Positions 44,172-52,929 are shown, counted from the stretch's first letter. The stretch: DNA of 64,000 bases from DAMCZI01 sp032095175 (GCA_032095175.1 DAMCZI010000009.1:61538-125537), one strand, 5' to 3'. Notes: generated by a model not told the origin, from the letters alone. Numbers and translations are program-made.

Positions 44172-45014
44172 TTATAGGTTTAGACTATATTTATACACTT
44201 CAGATTTTGACAAATTTCTTTCCTTTGCAACCTTTTTCACTGCTTCCTTCTTTTCCAGTCCCGAATCCATATACATTTTTATATGTTCCTCTATTGAAAT
44301 ATCCTCATACTTTGCTGCCTTTTCCTGCTCAATTTCCTCTCTATTCTTACCTTCAACAACAATTACATACTCTCCCATTGGCTTTTTCTCGCTGTACAAC
44401 TCCACTGCCTCTGAAAGTGTACATCTTATTATCTCTTCAAATTTCTTAGTAAGCTCCCTGCAGAGTGCAATTTTTCTGTCCCCAAAGTTTTCATACATAT
44501 CCTTTAATGTTCTTTGAAGCTTATGGGGTGCCTCATAAAATATGATTGTCTTTTCCTCATCCTTTACACTCTCAAATCGTTCTCTTCTTCCCTTCTTATC
44601 AACTGGTAAAAATCCCTCAAAAACAAACCTCGCTGTTGAAAGTCCTGAAACAACAAGACCATATATGAGCGCTGCAGGTCCTGGATTAAGATAAAACTGA
44701 ATTCCATTTTCAATAGCAAGCTTTACAAGGGCTTCTCCTGGATCAGAAATACCAGGAGTTCCGGCATCTGTTACAAGGGCTATGTTTTTGCCTGCTAAAA
44801 CCTCATTTATTATCTTTTCTCCGCTTTCCCTTTTGTTGTGTTCATGATAGCTTATAAGGGGCTTTTTAATTTCATAGTGATTTAAAAGTTTAAGTGTCTG
44901 CCTTGTATCCTCAGCAGCTATTATATCAACATCTTTTAGAGTCTCAAGGGCCCTTATTGTAATATCCTTAAGATTTCCTATTGGTGTCGATACAAAATAT
45001 ATAACTCCAGCCAT
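44172..45014 (-). CDS. rsmI: 16S rRNA (cytidine1402-2'-O)-methyltransferase
   Basis: RsmI methylates the 2'-O of C1402 in the decoding centre of 16S rRNA. The 280-residue tetrapyrrole-methylase-fold protein has the hallmark STPIGNLKDITIRALE at the N-terminus, AAEDTRQTLKLLNHY, SYHEHN, VTDAGTPGISDPG and the C-terminal helix-turn-helix-like extension (LEKKEAVKKVAKERNLSKSE). One nucleotide separates it from the upstream methylase gene, so they are cotranscribed as in B. subtilis (yabB-yabC). Confidence 0.96.
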   Translation of the reverse strand: MAGVIYFVSTPIGNLKDITIRALETLKDVDIIAAEDTRQTLKLLNHYEIKKPLISYHEHNKRESGEKIINEVLAGKNIALVTDAGTPGISDPGEALVKLAIENGIQFYLNPGPAALIYGLVVSGLSTARFVFEGFLPVDKKGRRERFESVKDEEKTIIFYEAPHKLQRTLKDMYENFGDRKIALCRELTKKFEEIIRCTLSEAVELYSEKKPMGEYVIVVEGKNREEIEQEKAAKYEDISIEEHIKMYMDSGLEKKEAVKKVAKERNLSKSEVYKYSLNL

Positions 45015-45015
45015 A

Positions 45016-45747
45016 TTAACACCTTCCGTATATTCTATTTATCTCTTCTGTATAGCTTCCATCCTCATTATACACATATAAGGGTTCTTCTATCGTTAAA
45101 AAGTCCCCTCCGGCCTTCACAGCCTCAATTAAGACCATGGTAGGCTTCTTACTCACACTGGGATGTACAAATCTTATTCTCTTTGGATTAAACTTATTTT
45201 TATCAAGGCTTAAAATGATATCCTTAAGCCTTTCCGGTCTGTGTATCATATAAAATCTACCCCCGCCCTTTAAAAGCCTTGAGGCTGAAAAAACAAGTTC
45301 ATCAAGGTTTATAAGAAGCTCATGTCTTGAAATTGCCTTTTTGTCATGGGGATTTATTAAACCACAGTTGGATTTTTGATATGGTGGGTTTGAAACTACA
45401 ACATCATATCTATTTATCCCAATTTCCTTAAAGCAGTCTTTAATATCTCCTGTATGTATCCTAATTCTATCATCAAGTCCATTCATTTCTATGCTTCTTT
45501 GGGCCATTTCTGAAACCCCTTCTTGTATCTCTACCCCAACTATTTCCTCTGGCTCATATCTTCCATAAATGAGAAGGGGTATTATACCAGTACCTGTTCC
45601 AAGATCTGCTGCCCTATCAGACTTCTTTACTCTTGCAAAATCGGAAACCAATACAGCATCTATTCCAAAACAGAACCATCCAGGGTTTTGTATTATCTTA
45701 AGCCCCTTCAGGTCAAGATCATCTATCCTTTCTCCATCCTTTAGCAT
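45016..45747 (-). CDS. tRNA1(Val) (adenine37-N6)-methyltransferase-like protein (YabB/TrmN6 family)
   Basis: About 243 residues. The SAM-binding motif is ADLGTGTGIIPLL, followed by VGVEIQEGVSEMAQRSIEMN and the N6-adenine methylase motif VVSNPPYQK (NPPY). E. coli TrmN6 modifies A37 of tRNA-Val; the Firmicute homologue is usually annotated likewise but the substrate is not proven here. Two adjacent ATG codons follow AAGGAG; the second (45747) is better spaced. Longer frames upstream are AT-driven. Confidence 0.9.
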   Translation of the reverse strand: MLKDGERIDDLDLKGLKIIQNPGWFCFGIDAVLVSDFARVKKSDRAADLGTGTGIIPLLIYGRYEPEEIVGVEIQEGVSEMAQRSIEMNGLDDRIRIHTGDIKDCFKEIGINRYDVVVSNPPYQKSNCGLINPHDKKAISRHELLINLDELVFSASRLLKGGGRFYMIHRPERLKDIILSLDKNKFNPKRIRFVHPSVSKKPTMVLIEAVKAGGDFLTIEEPLYVYNEDGSYTEEINRIYGRC

Positions 45748-45885
45748 CATATCTCTCCTTGTAGTTTTATAATCATTATTATAAACAAAAATGAGGAAAG
45801 TAGCAAAGAATAACACTTATTAATTTATTACGTTCTATATAAAAAATAGGCTGTCGCACAAAGAAAGGTTATGCCTTATATAACT

Positions 45886-45976
45886 AGGTGACAGGCACTT
45901 GAGTTTTGAGTTGTTTAATTAAAGCATCTGACGATGCTTTTGATTAAATAACTCAAAACTCAAGTGCCTGTAACCT
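45886..45976. repeat. A-type palindromic repeat, copy 12
   Basis: AGGTGACAGGCACTTGAG to CTCAAGTGCCTGTAACCT; symmetric termini, consensus centre. GTTGTTT in the left arm faces AAATAAC, a G-U-tolerated change. Confidence 0.93.
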
Positions 45977-46027
45977 AAATCACCAAAAGATATTGTGCAA
46001 CAACCACTTAAAACCAACCTTTAAATT

Positions 46028-46588
46028 TTATATCTCACCTTTAATTACACCTTCAATTGCTTCTTCAAGGGCATTTTGATACATGAGTCCCTCGTGCCTT
46101 AGTCTTAGGTTGCCTGATTTATCAACTATGACTGTTAATGGTATTCCTCCCCTTACAGTGTATTTGTTAAATACTTCTCCGTCCTTATCCATAAGCGGAT
46201 TTAATGTATCATAGCTTTTGTCCTTTATAAACTGCTCTACCTTTGAATCGTCCTCATTAACATCTATGAATAGGAATACAACATCCTCATCCATCTTTGA
46301 GTATTTCTCCATGGCACCTATAAAACCTGGCAGCTCTGCCTTGCATGGAGGACACCATGTGGCGAAGAAGTTGATTACTACGTATTTACCTGAAAGATCT
46401 GATAGCTTTACCGTATCTCCCTTTATATTTTCAAGTTCGAAATCAATTGCCTTTTCTTCGTCAGCTTCTGAAGACTTTTCATCTACATTTTCAGTTGGGG
46501 CTTTTTCCTTTGCTTTTTCTTCATTAACCCCACATGAGGATAAAAGTAATGCTAGAACTAAAAACATTGACATAAAAATTTTTTTCAT
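46028..46588 (-). CDS. TlpA/ResA-like thioredoxin lipoprotein
   Basis: About 186 residues. The lipoprotein signal MKKIFMSMFLVLALLLSSC has the lipobox LSSC. After a Glu/Lys-rich linker comes a thioredoxin fold with the active site FFATWCPPCKAELPG, followed by PLMDKDGEVFNKYTVRGGIP with the cis-Pro region. It reduces or oxidises extracytoplasmic thiols and is supplied with electrons by the CcdA protein encoded just upstream (5 nt apart). GGAGGTGAT precedes the ATG. In aerobes such a pair serves cytochrome c maturation; here spore or envelope thiol control is as likely. Confidence 0.92.
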   Translation of the reverse strand: MKKIFMSMFLVLALLLSSCGVNEEKAKEKAPTENVDEKSSEADEEKAIDFELENIKGDTVKLSDLSGKYVVINFFATWCPPCKAELPGFIGAMEKYSKMDEDVVFLFIDVNEDDSKVEQFIKDKSYDTLNPLMDKDGEVFNKYTVRGGIPLTVIVDKSGNLRLRHEGLMYQNALEEAIEGVIKGEI

Positions 46589-46593
46589 ACAAA

Positions 46594-47277
46594 TCACCTC
46601 CACAACAATCCTGATAATCTTTCAAAATATCCTGTGTATAGAAGTATACCAGCTGCAACAAGTATAACTCCTGATATTATCTTTATCACCTTTGTATACT
46701 TTAATATTTTTCTAAGTCTGTGGGCAGCACCCTGAACCAGTAATGCTGTAATAAGGAAGGGAACTGCTATACCCATAGAGTATATAAATAGCAGATATAC
46801 CCCCTCAATAAGAGAGCTTTTACTAGCAGCAACTGCAAGCACCGACGCTAATATAGGTCCTATGCATGGTGTCCATCCAAAGCCTATTGCTATTCCAAGA
46901 AGAAAAGCTCCTGGAATATTTCCCTTCTTTCCTTCGTAGCTGAACCTTTTTTCCATATTTAAAATATTTATCTTAAGTATACCCATGTAGAATAATCCCA
47001 TTAAGACAACAATTCCTCCAAGTATCTTATTAAATATATCCCTGTGAGAAATAAGATACTTGCCTACTCCACTGGCTGCAGCACCAAGAATAATAAATAC
47101 CAGTGAGAAACCTGCTACAAATGCCAATGAATTCTTAAGTACATTCCACCTTCTCTTTTCACCAACTGCTTCACCTGCAAGATATCCAATATAGATAGGT
47201 ATTAAAGGTAAAAAACAAGGTGAAAGAAATGACAGCACACCTTCAACGAAAACAACGCCTATTGTTAAATCCTTCAT
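46594..47277 (-). CDS. ccdA: CcdA-type thiol-disulfide electron transporter
   Basis: A 227-residue DsbD-gamma/CcdA family protein with six membrane helices. The two redox cysteines are in FLSPCFLPLIPI and GFGWTPCIGPIL. It passes electrons from cytoplasmic thioredoxin to the TlpA-like lipoprotein. The start at 47277 (MKDLTIGV) has AAGGAGG upstream; the longer open frame includes 48 residues of AT-rich intergenic sequence and is rejected. Confidence 0.93.
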   Translation of the reverse strand: MKDLTIGVVFVEGVLSFLSPCFLPLIPIYIGYLAGEAVGEKRRWNVLKNSLAFVAGFSLVFIILGAAASGVGKYLISHRDIFNKILGGIVVLMGLFYMGILKINILNMEKRFSYEGKKGNIPGAFLLGIAIGFGWTPCIGPILASVLAVAASKSSLIEGVYLLFIYSMGIAVPFLITALLVQGAAHRLRKILKYTKVIKIISGVILVAAGILLYTGYFERLSGLLWR

Positions 47278-47357
47278 AAAACGCCTCCTTATACCACTAG
47301 GGGGTATATTTAAATTATACATTAATTGATAAATATTATCAAGCTTAAAAGGTGACA

Positions 47358-47481
47358 GGGAAAATTCTAAAAAAGTAAATCCCCATAAAAAATATGAGAT
47401 TTTATGGCTTTTGTATTTCATAATGAAATAAACAGACTCTATATTTATAATTTTGTGAAAGTAAGTTTTAGAAATTAAAAG
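47358..47481 (+). repeat. D-type repeat, copy 3 (longest)
   Basis: GGAAAATTCTAAAAAAGTAA, an internal palindrome around CATAAAAAATATGAGATTTTATGG, TTTCATAATGAAATAAACAG and GTGAAAGTAAGTTTTAGAAA. A-type copy 13 follows after about 10 nt. Confidence 0.87.
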
Positions 47482-47491
47482 AGGTTTGTCT

Positions 47492-47582
47492 AGATAACAA
47501 GCACTTGAGTTTTGAGTTATTTAATGAAAGCGTCTGAAGATGCTTTTGATTAAATAACCCAAAACTCAAGTGCTTGTTACCT
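47492..47582. repeat. A-type palindromic repeat, copy 13
   Basis: AGATAACAAGCACTTGAG to CTCAAGTGCTTGTTACCT. ACAAGC/GCTTGT replaces ACAGGC/GCCTGT: again a paired change. Centre GAAAGCGTCTGAAGATGC. Confidence 0.92.
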
Positions 47583-47588
47583 AAAACA

Positions 47589-47616
47589 AAAAAGACCCTT
47601 TAAAAGGGTCTTTTTT
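47589..47616 (-). terminator. Intrinsic terminator of the small ferredoxin gene
   Basis: AAAAAAGACCCTTTTAAAGGGTCTTTTTT: strong stem and U-run on both strands. Confidence 0.9.
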
Positions 47617-47620
47617 ACGC

Positions 47621-47791
47621 TTATTCCTGAGCTGGTGCTCCTACTGGACAAACGTTAGCACAGTTTCCACATTCGATGCAAGCTGATGCATCTATAACGT
47701 ATGTTGAATCTCCCTGGCTTATGCAGCTTACTGGACATTCTGAAGCACATGCTCCACATCCTACGCAAGCGTCTCCTATTTTATATGCCAT
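47621..47791 (-). CDS. 2[4Fe-4S] clostridial-type ferredoxin
   Basis: A 56-residue protein of exactly the clostridial ferredoxin size. It has two CxxCxxCxxxC(P) motifs: CVGCGACASECP and CIECGNCANVCP, eight cysteines for two [4Fe-4S] clusters. The spacing in the first half (SECPVSCISQGDSTYVID) is standard. It is the main low-potential electron carrier for pyruvate:ferredoxin oxidoreductase and hydrogenase in such anaerobes. It starts MAYKIGDAC after GGTGAACAA, a weak but usable site. Single gene with a strong terminator. Confidence 0.96.
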   Translation of the reverse strand: MAYKIGDACVGCGACASECPVSCISQGDSTYVIDASACIECGNCANVCPVGAPAQE

Positions 47792-47907
47792 GTTTGTTCA
47801 CCCCCCAAATAATTATACTTTGTACATTTTCTATTTTAACACTATTATGTCTTTATGAGAAGTATATAATTGGACAAATTTCAATATTTTCAGTGAGAAA
47901 TGTAGAA

Positions 47908-47998
47908 AGGTAACAGGCACTTGAGTTTTGAGTTGTTTAATTAAAGCATCTGACGATGCTTTTGATTAAATAACTCAAAACTCAAGTGCCTGTTATCT
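47908..47998. repeat. A-type palindromic repeat, copy 14
   Basis: AGGTAACAGGCACTTGAG to CTCAAGTGCCTGTTATCT; consensus centre AAAGCATC-TGAC-GATGCTTT, almost identical to copy 12. Confidence 0.93.
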
Positions 47999-48062
47999 AA
48001 TATTACTTAATTCAGGAGCTTCTCTCACTTAGAGGAATAGTGTGAGAGAGCACTTAAAAATT

Positions 48063-48980
48063 TTATTCTTCCTTAAGGATACTCTTCATTTCGTCTATCT
48101 CTTCAACTGCTTCTTGAAGTTCAAGCTTTATTTCATCCTCATGTATCTCTCTATATTCATATTCTCCAGATACCATTTCAACCTCATATATTGAATATGG
48201 CCTTACTTCAACTTCATCACAGCTATTCATTATTTTAACCTTTACACTCTCTAAGAGTATGCTGTTTTCAACAACTTCTCCCTCTCCATCCTCTGGTGTC
48301 TTAACTATGGAACCTACAGCAGGCATCTTTTTTCTTATCTCCTCATAGGTGTTTTGCTCATAGTTAAGGCAGCACATAAGTCTTCCACATACTCCTGAAA
48401 TCTTAGTTGGATTAAGTGAAAGGTTTTGCTCCTTTGCCATCTTTATGGACACAGGCTCAAAATCTCCAAGGAAGGAGGAACAGCACATTGATCTTCCACA
48501 TGGTCCAAGTCCTCCTATAAATTTGGACTCATCCCTTACACCTATCTGTCTTAATTCAATTCTTGTTCTAAATATAGATGCAAGATCCTTAACAAGCTCT
48601 CTAAAATCTATTCTTCCATCTGCAACAAAGTAGAAAATAATCTTGCTATTGTCAAATGTGTACTCAACATCAATAAGCTTCATTGGAAGACCATGATCTG
48701 CTATCTTACTAAGACATATATTAAAAGCATCCTTTTCCTTTGCTTTATTATCCTGATCCTTTAAAACATCTTCTTCTGTCGCAGCCCTTATTACCTTTTT
48801 AAGTGGCTGAATTATTTCCTCGTCATTAACTTCCCTCGGGCCTATTACCACCTCTCCAAATTCCAAGCCCCTGGCAGTTTCAACTATAACGTTATTTCCC
48901 TTTTGTATCTCTAAATTATCAGGATCAAAGTAGTATATCTTTCCCGCCTTTTTAAATCTAATACCTACAACAGTTATCAT
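48063..48980 (-). CDS. ricT: PSP1-domain protein RicT (YaaT)
   Basis: A 305-residue PSP1 protein. The Cys-rich motifs CGRSMCCSSFLGDF and CGRLMCCLNYE match RicT/YaaT, whose cysteines bind Fe-S clusters in the RicA-RicF-RicT complex. In B. subtilis that complex helps the phosphorelay to sporulation and competence, and RNase Y-dependent mRNA processing. An acidic tail closes the protein. GGAGG precedes the ATG. It is 1 nt from holB, the conserved order. Confidence 0.94.
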   Translation of the reverse strand: MITVVGIRFKKAGKIYYFDPDNLEIQKGNNVIVETARGLEFGEVVIGPREVNDEEIIQPLKKVIRAATEEDVLKDQDNKAKEKDAFNICLSKIADHGLPMKLIDVEYTFDNSKIIFYFVADGRIDFRELVKDLASIFRTRIELRQIGVRDESKFIGGLGPCGRSMCCSSFLGDFEPVSIKMAKEQNLSLNPTKISGVCGRLMCCLNYEQNTYEEIRKKMPAVGSIVKTPEDGEGEVVENSILLESVKVKIMNSCDEVEVRPYSIYEVEMVSGEYEYREIHEDEIKLELQEAVEEIDEMKSILKEE

Positions 48981-48981
48981 C

Positions 48982-49947
48982 TTATACCTCCTGTATGTTT
49001 AAAAGCATAACTTCCACAGTAAGCTGGAAATTGGCATTGAACCTTAGCTTTTCCCGTGTAGAGTTTATTTCATCAATTATTTTACACAATCTATCATAGG
49101 ACAGACGCTGACTTTCTTCAATAAGCTTGTCATATAAATCCCTGTTTATAAGCGTTTCTCTGTCCCTCACATGTTTTAATACTATTATGTCCCTAAACCA
49201 TGACATCATTATATCAAATATAATATCAATGTTATCCTTGTTGTCAATAAAGAAGTTGCTTGCATCAAGGGCTTTTAATGTATCATTCCTTAATACATCC
49301 CTTGAAACCTTTATGGTTTCCTCCCTTAGCTTTATAAACTTCTCATCAAGGAACCTAAGGGCATTTCCCAGGACTCCATCACTAAGGCTTGCCGCTGTTG
49401 TCGCCTTATTTTCTTCAATTCCACGAGTCATAAGATATCCTTTAATCTTCTCCCCCGGTATCCTTCCAAGCTTTAATATCTGACACCTTGATAATATGGT
49501 TTCTAAAAGCATTCCTGTATTTTCTGCAGTCATAATTATTGTGGTGTCGTCGGAAGGCTCCTCAAGGGTCTTTAATATTGCATTCTGCCCCTGTACTGTT
49601 ATAGCATCTGCATTTTTTATTATTATTACTTTCCTATTTCCTTCATAGGGTTTTGTATATACTTCATTTATTACATCTCTTATATCATCAACACCTATGC
49701 TTTTGCCGCCCTTAGATACAACCATTACATCAGGATGATTGCTGTGCTGTACCTTCAAACACTGGTCACAGACACCACAGGGCTTCTTTTCACCTGAACA
49801 CAAAAGCACCGCTGCTATATGCATTGCAAATATGCTTTTTCCTACCCCATCAGGCCCTGTTATTACATAGGCATGTGATATTCTATTTTTATCAAATGAG
49901 GTTTTAAAGGCCTTTAAAGCGTATTCCTGACCTAAAACGTCAAACAA
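48982..49947 (-). CDS. holB: DNA polymerase III subunit delta'
   Basis: A 321-residue AAA+ clamp-loader subunit. It has a Walker A-like GPDGVGKSIFAMHIA, a zinc knuckle (CSGEKKPCGVCDQC), the SRC motif LSRCQILKL and the C-terminal collar domain (NARFNFQLTV-like end). It helps load the sliding clamp at replication. Translation starts at TTG (MFDVLGQEYA) with GGAG 10 nt upstream; an overlapping ATG is out of frame. A hairpin of 11 bp separates it from darA. Confidence 0.94.
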   Translation of the reverse strand: MFDVLGQEYALKAFKTSFDKNRISHAYVITGPDGVGKSIFAMHIAAVLLCSGEKKPCGVCDQCLKVQHSNHPDVMVVSKGGKSIGVDDIRDVINEVYTKPYEGNRKVIIIKNADAITVQGQNAILKTLEEPSDDTTIIMTAENTGMLLETILSRCQILKLGRIPGEKIKGYLMTRGIEENKATTAASLSDGVLGNALRFLDEKFIKLREETIKVSRDVLRNDTLKALDASNFFIDNKDNIDIIFDIMMSWFRDIIVLKHVRDRETLINRDLYDKLIEESQRLSYDRLCKIIDEINSTREKLRFNANFQLTVEVMLLNIQEV

Positions 49948-49968
49948 AATTCATCAACTCCATTACAG

Positions 49969-49998
49969 TACCAAAGAGGCCTATACCGGCCTCTTTGG
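49969..49998. other. Intercistronic hairpin between darA and holB
   Basis: CCAAAGAGGCC-TATA-CCGGCCTCTTTGG without U-run on either strand; a stabilising or attenuating hairpin in the operon rather than a terminator. Confidence 0.55.
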
Positions 49999-50008
49999 AC
50001 AAACCAGC

Positions 50009-50338
50009 TTAGATTTTTTCAAATTGCTCAACATTAAGGACAAATACTGTAGCTCCACCTATTGTTATTTCCATAGGTGCTGGAACATACACTCCTGCAG
50101 CCCCTAATACCGGTGATGGAGGAGATATTACTCCCTTTCTTGTCTTGCATATGTCCTTTATTATATCCATTACATCCTGTACCTTTTCATCTTCGGCACC
50201 TATTAGGAGTGTTGTGTTACCTGCTTTTAAAAATCCCCCTGTTGTGGCAAGCTTTGTAACTCCATGGCCACTTTTCGTAAGGTTTTTTACAAGTTCACCG
50301 GCATCGTCGTCATGAACAATAGCAATAACTAGTTTCAT
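50009..50338 (-). CDS. darA: Cyclic di-AMP receptor DarA (PII-like)
   Basis: A 109-residue PII-like protein (YaaQ/PstA). It begins MKLVIAIVHDDDAGELVKNL and has the TTGGFLKAGNTTLLIG region that binds cyclic di-AMP in this family. The receptor links second-messenger levels to targets still poorly known; a link to the potassium system encoded at 57-60 kb is possible but only inferred. AGGAGGGG precedes the ATG at 50338. It lies 22 nt from tmk, as in other Firmicutes. Confidence 0.94.
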   Translation of the reverse strand: MKLVIAIVHDDDAGELVKNLTKSGHGVTKLATTGGFLKAGNTTLLIGAEDEKVQDVMDIIKDICKTRKGVISPPSPVLGAAGVYVPAPMEITIGGATVFVLNVEQFEKI

Positions 50339-50360
50339 TTCAACCCCTCCTTTTAACAAT

Positions 50361-50984
50361 TTACCTGTTTTGAAGCAATTTTTTTATTGTTTCTATTATT
50401 ATATCATGAATTTCATTTTTTTCCAGAGTACCATCTATATTTATTATTCTGTCCTCTCTTCCCTTAAGTCTATTATAACCTTCACACACCTTCTTATGGA
50501 AGAGAATGTCCTCCTGCTCAAGTCTATCAAGCTGTCCATCCTTGTTTTTTCTTTTAATGCCCACTTCTGCAGGAACTGTTATTAAAAAGGTTACATCAGG
50601 TTTTCTTCCCTGTATTGCAAAATCATTTATTTGGGATACCATATCCTCGCCAAGTCCCCTTGCATATCCCTGATATACTATGGAGGAATCAACAAATCTG
50701 TCGCATATAACCACCTTTCCAGCATCCAATGCCGGTCCTATTAATTCGTGAACATGCTGTGCCCTTGAAGCTGCATACAGCAGAGCTTCACACACATCTC
50801 CCATTTCCTTGTTTTCGGGATCAAGTGTCACTTCTCTTATCTTCTCGCTTATCTTTGTTCCCCCAGGTTCTCTGGTCAGCAAAATATCATAACCCTCTCT
50901 TTTTATATACTCCCTTAACATGTTTATCTGTGTAGTCTTTCCAGAACCATCTGGTCCTTCAAAGCTTATAAATAATCCCTTCAT
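50361..50984 (-). CDS. tmk: Thymidylate kinase
   Basis: Phosphorylates dTMP to dTDP. The 207-residue protein has the P-loop FEGPDGSGKTTQINML, the DR(F/Y) motif CDRFVDSSIVYQGYARGLG, and the LID region RKNKDGQLDRLEQED. TREPGGTKISEKIR contains the conserved RxPGGT of Gram-positive type enzymes. AAGGAG precedes the ATG. It belongs to the run from the decarboxylase to ricT. Confidence 0.96.
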   Translation of the reverse strand: MKGLFISFEGPDGSGKTTQINMLREYIKREGYDILLTREPGGTKISEKIREVTLDPENKEMGDVCEALLYAASRAQHVHELIGPALDAGKVVICDRFVDSSIVYQGYARGLGEDMVSQINDFAIQGRKPDVTFLITVPAEVGIKRKNKDGQLDRLEQEDILFHKKVCEGYNRLKGREDRIINIDGTLEKNEIHDIIIETIKKLLQNR

Positions 50985-51029
50985 TTTAAAATCTCCTTAG
51001 ATATTATTTCACATTGGTAACAGTAAGTT

Positions 51030-52457
51030 CTATACTGATACAACATTTATATACTGAGCGTCTGAATCCGTAAGTCCATTTATTTGTATTCCCCTTGATT
51101 TATAGAATTCTATGGACTCGATTACTTCCTTTGTGATTATTTCCCCAGGCAGAAGAACTGGAATTCCCGGAGGATATGGTGCTGCAAGCTCACAGCTTAC
51201 GAGGTCCTCCGCTTGATTAAGCTTTACCCTCTTTTGTGGTTTGTAGTATGCTTCCCTCATATTCATTGCACTTTTATACTGGGGCATACTGCCTTCAATT
51301 TCTCCGGTGCCTGGCATCGGAGACAACTCTGCTCTACAGTCCATAAGAACATTATAAAGCTTCTCAAAGGATTCTCTAGTATCTCCCACACTACAAATGA
51401 GTACTACATTATATATATCGGACATTTCCACCTGTATGCCATGCTGTCTCAGTATCTCATCAAGTTTTTTCCCCCCAGCAGTAGATTTAATCACTATCTT
51501 TGTTTTATCTATATTATATATATTATTAACCCCTATATGCTCTATACCAAGAAGCTTGTATTCATCTACAGGAGTTATTTTATTTCTAAACCAGTTTATA
51601 TTCTCTAAAAGCTCATGGATAAGTCCCTCTCCCCTAGTTTCCATTATATATCGTGATGCATCTATTGATGCCATAAATATATATGAAGGACTTGTGCTTT
51701 GATGAAGCCTTAACATAAATTCTATTCCAGTAGTATTAATTCCATCCCTTACATTCAATAGAGCTGTTTGTGTAAGAGCAGGAGTCGTTTTGTGAAGGCT
51801 TGTTACTGCGATATCTGCTCCAAGCTCCATTGCTCCCTTGGGAAGTCCTTTTCCAAAGTACAGATGTGCACCATGGGCCTCGTCAACAAGGACAAGCATT
51901 CCTCTCTTATGAGCCTCAGTAACTATCCTTCCTAAGTCGCTGCAGGTTCCATAGTATGTTGGGTAAGTTAATACAATAGCCTTTGCATCCATGTTTTTGT
52001 CCATAACCGCTATAAGCCTATCTACATCGATTGAAACTGCTATTCCAAATTCACTTGATACCTCAGGGTTTATATAAACAGCATCAAGCTCTCCCATCAT
52101 ACATGCCATAAAAACTGATCTATGGCAGTTTCTCTGAACTATAACCCTGTCCTTGGGCTTTGTAACCCCCATTATCATACTGTATATACCGCATGTACTT
52201 CCATTTACTAAAAAATAGCTTTTATGAGCTTTAAAAGTCCTTGCAGCAAGTTTTTCCCCCTCAAGTATCATATCTTCCGGCATATGAAGATTGTCAAGTC
52301 CTGGTACTTCAGTGTTGTCCATACTGAAAAGATTTTGAGCAATATAGTCCAACTCCTTAAATTTTCTTCTATTATTTTTATGCCCCGGCATGTGAAAGGG
52401 AGTAACTCCTTCATTTATATATTTCATAAGCCCTTCAATTACAGGCATCCTATTCAA
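51030..52457 (-). CDS. Orn/Lys/Arg decarboxylase family protein (YaaO-like)
   Basis: A 475-residue fold-type I PLP enzyme. The substrate-binding start is TPFHMPGHKNNRR. The aspartate contacting PLP is in VDEAHGAHLYFG, and the Schiff-base lysine is in TSLHKTTPALTQTA. The C-terminal domain reads CELAAPYPPGIPVLLPGE. It probably makes cadaverine, putrescine or agmatine from a basic amino acid; the exact substrate cannot be told. It starts at TTG with AGGAG about 9 nt upstream. In B. subtilis yaaO likewise precedes tmk. Confidence 0.92.
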   Translation of the reverse strand: MNRMPVIEGLMKYINEGVTPFHMPGHKNNRRKFKELDYIAQNLFSMDNTEVPGLDNLHMPEDMILEGEKLAARTFKAHKSYFLVNGSTCGIYSMIMGVTKPKDRVIVQRNCHRSVFMACMMGELDAVYINPEVSSEFGIAVSIDVDRLIAVMDKNMDAKAIVLTYPTYYGTCSDLGRIVTEAHKRGMLVLVDEAHGAHLYFGKGLPKGAMELGADIAVTSLHKTTPALTQTALLNVRDGINTTGIEFMLRLHQSTSPSYIFMASIDASRYIMETRGEGLIHELLENINWFRNKITPVDEYKLLGIEHIGVNNIYNIDKTKIVIKSTAGGKKLDEILRQHGIQVEMSDIYNVVLICSVGDTRESFEKLYNVLMDCRAELSPMPGTGEIEGSMPQYKSAMNMREAYYKPQKRVKLNQAEDLVSCELAAPYPPGIPVLLPGEIITKEVIESIEFYKSRGIQINGLTDSDAQYINVVSV

Positions 52458-52584
52458 AAAAATCAGCTCCTATATGTTTTGCATAAATTATTATATTTGA
52501 AAAAAACAGTACATAACTATTATATCAAAAGCCTATGTTTTAAAATAGTGTTGATTTTTGTATAAATGGGCTATGCCAAAGTAA

Positions 52585-52667
52585 CAGGGAAAACTCCGAA
52601 AAAGTAAGCACTTATAAAGGGGTTCCATATTTATAATTTTATGAAAGTAAGTTTTAGAAATTAAAAA
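52585..52667 (+). repeat. D-type repeat, copy 4
   Basis: GGAAAACTCCGAAAAAGTAA, CCATATTTATAATTTTATGA and AAGTAAGTTTTAGAAATTAA, with the middle part of copy 3 deleted. A remnant A-type left arm (GGATAACAGGCACTTGAG, 52678-52695) follows. Confidence 0.85.
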
Positions 52668-52677
52668 GAAGGGCATC

Positions 52678-52695
52678 TGGATAACAGGCACTTGA
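52678..52695 (+). repeat. A-type repeat, left-arm remnant
   Basis: Only the terminal 18 nt, GGATAACAGGCACTTGAG, remain after a D-type block. Confidence 0.6.
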
Positions 52696-52712
52696 GGGTT
52701 ATTCCTTCTTAA

Positions 52713-52737
52713 ACAAAAAGCAGCCCTAAGGCTGCGT
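52713..52737 (-). terminator. Intrinsic terminator of csfB
   Basis: GCAGCCTTAGGGCTGCTTTTTGTTT on the minus strand; it overlaps the csfB stop codon. Confidence 0.85.
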
Positions 52738-52929
52738 GAGGGGGGTATTTTGGTATTTGTGGAGTACAGGCTTTTCAATATTTTTTATTCTGTCCCTGTA
52801 GAAATCATAAAATATGTCCTCTGCATGGATTTCATTTATACTCTGAACACAAGCTTCACATATGTTTGCTTTAAATATTTCCAAGGGCTTTTCATTTTTT
52901 ATCTCTTCGCTACAAATAAAACATCTCAT
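52726..52929 (-). CDS. csfB: CsfB/Gin-like anti-sigma-G factor
   Basis: A 67-residue zinc-finger-like protein. CFIC near the N-terminus and CEAC about 20 residues later match Gin/CsfB, which binds zinc and inhibits sigma-G before engulfment is complete. In B. subtilis csfB lies just upstream of xpaC-yaaN-yaaO-tmk; here it again sits upstream of the decarboxylase gene, which supports the call. The start at 52929 follows GGTGGTTTT. The longer open frame would run through an A-type repeat. Confidence 0.85.
   Translation of the reverse strand: MRCFICSEEIKNEKPLEIFKANICEACVQSINEIHAEDIFYDFYRDRIKNIEKPVLHKYQNTPLTQP

Noticed and set aside
46594..47421. Longer form of ccdA starting at 47421
   Set aside because: The extra 48 residues are encoded by intergenic DNA including part of a D-type repeat; AAGGAGG and the membrane helix point to the ATG at 47277.
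52533..52778. Open frame of 81 codons overlapping csfB and the D-type repeat
   Set aside because: Again repeat D in translation; it overlaps the csfB gene and terminator.
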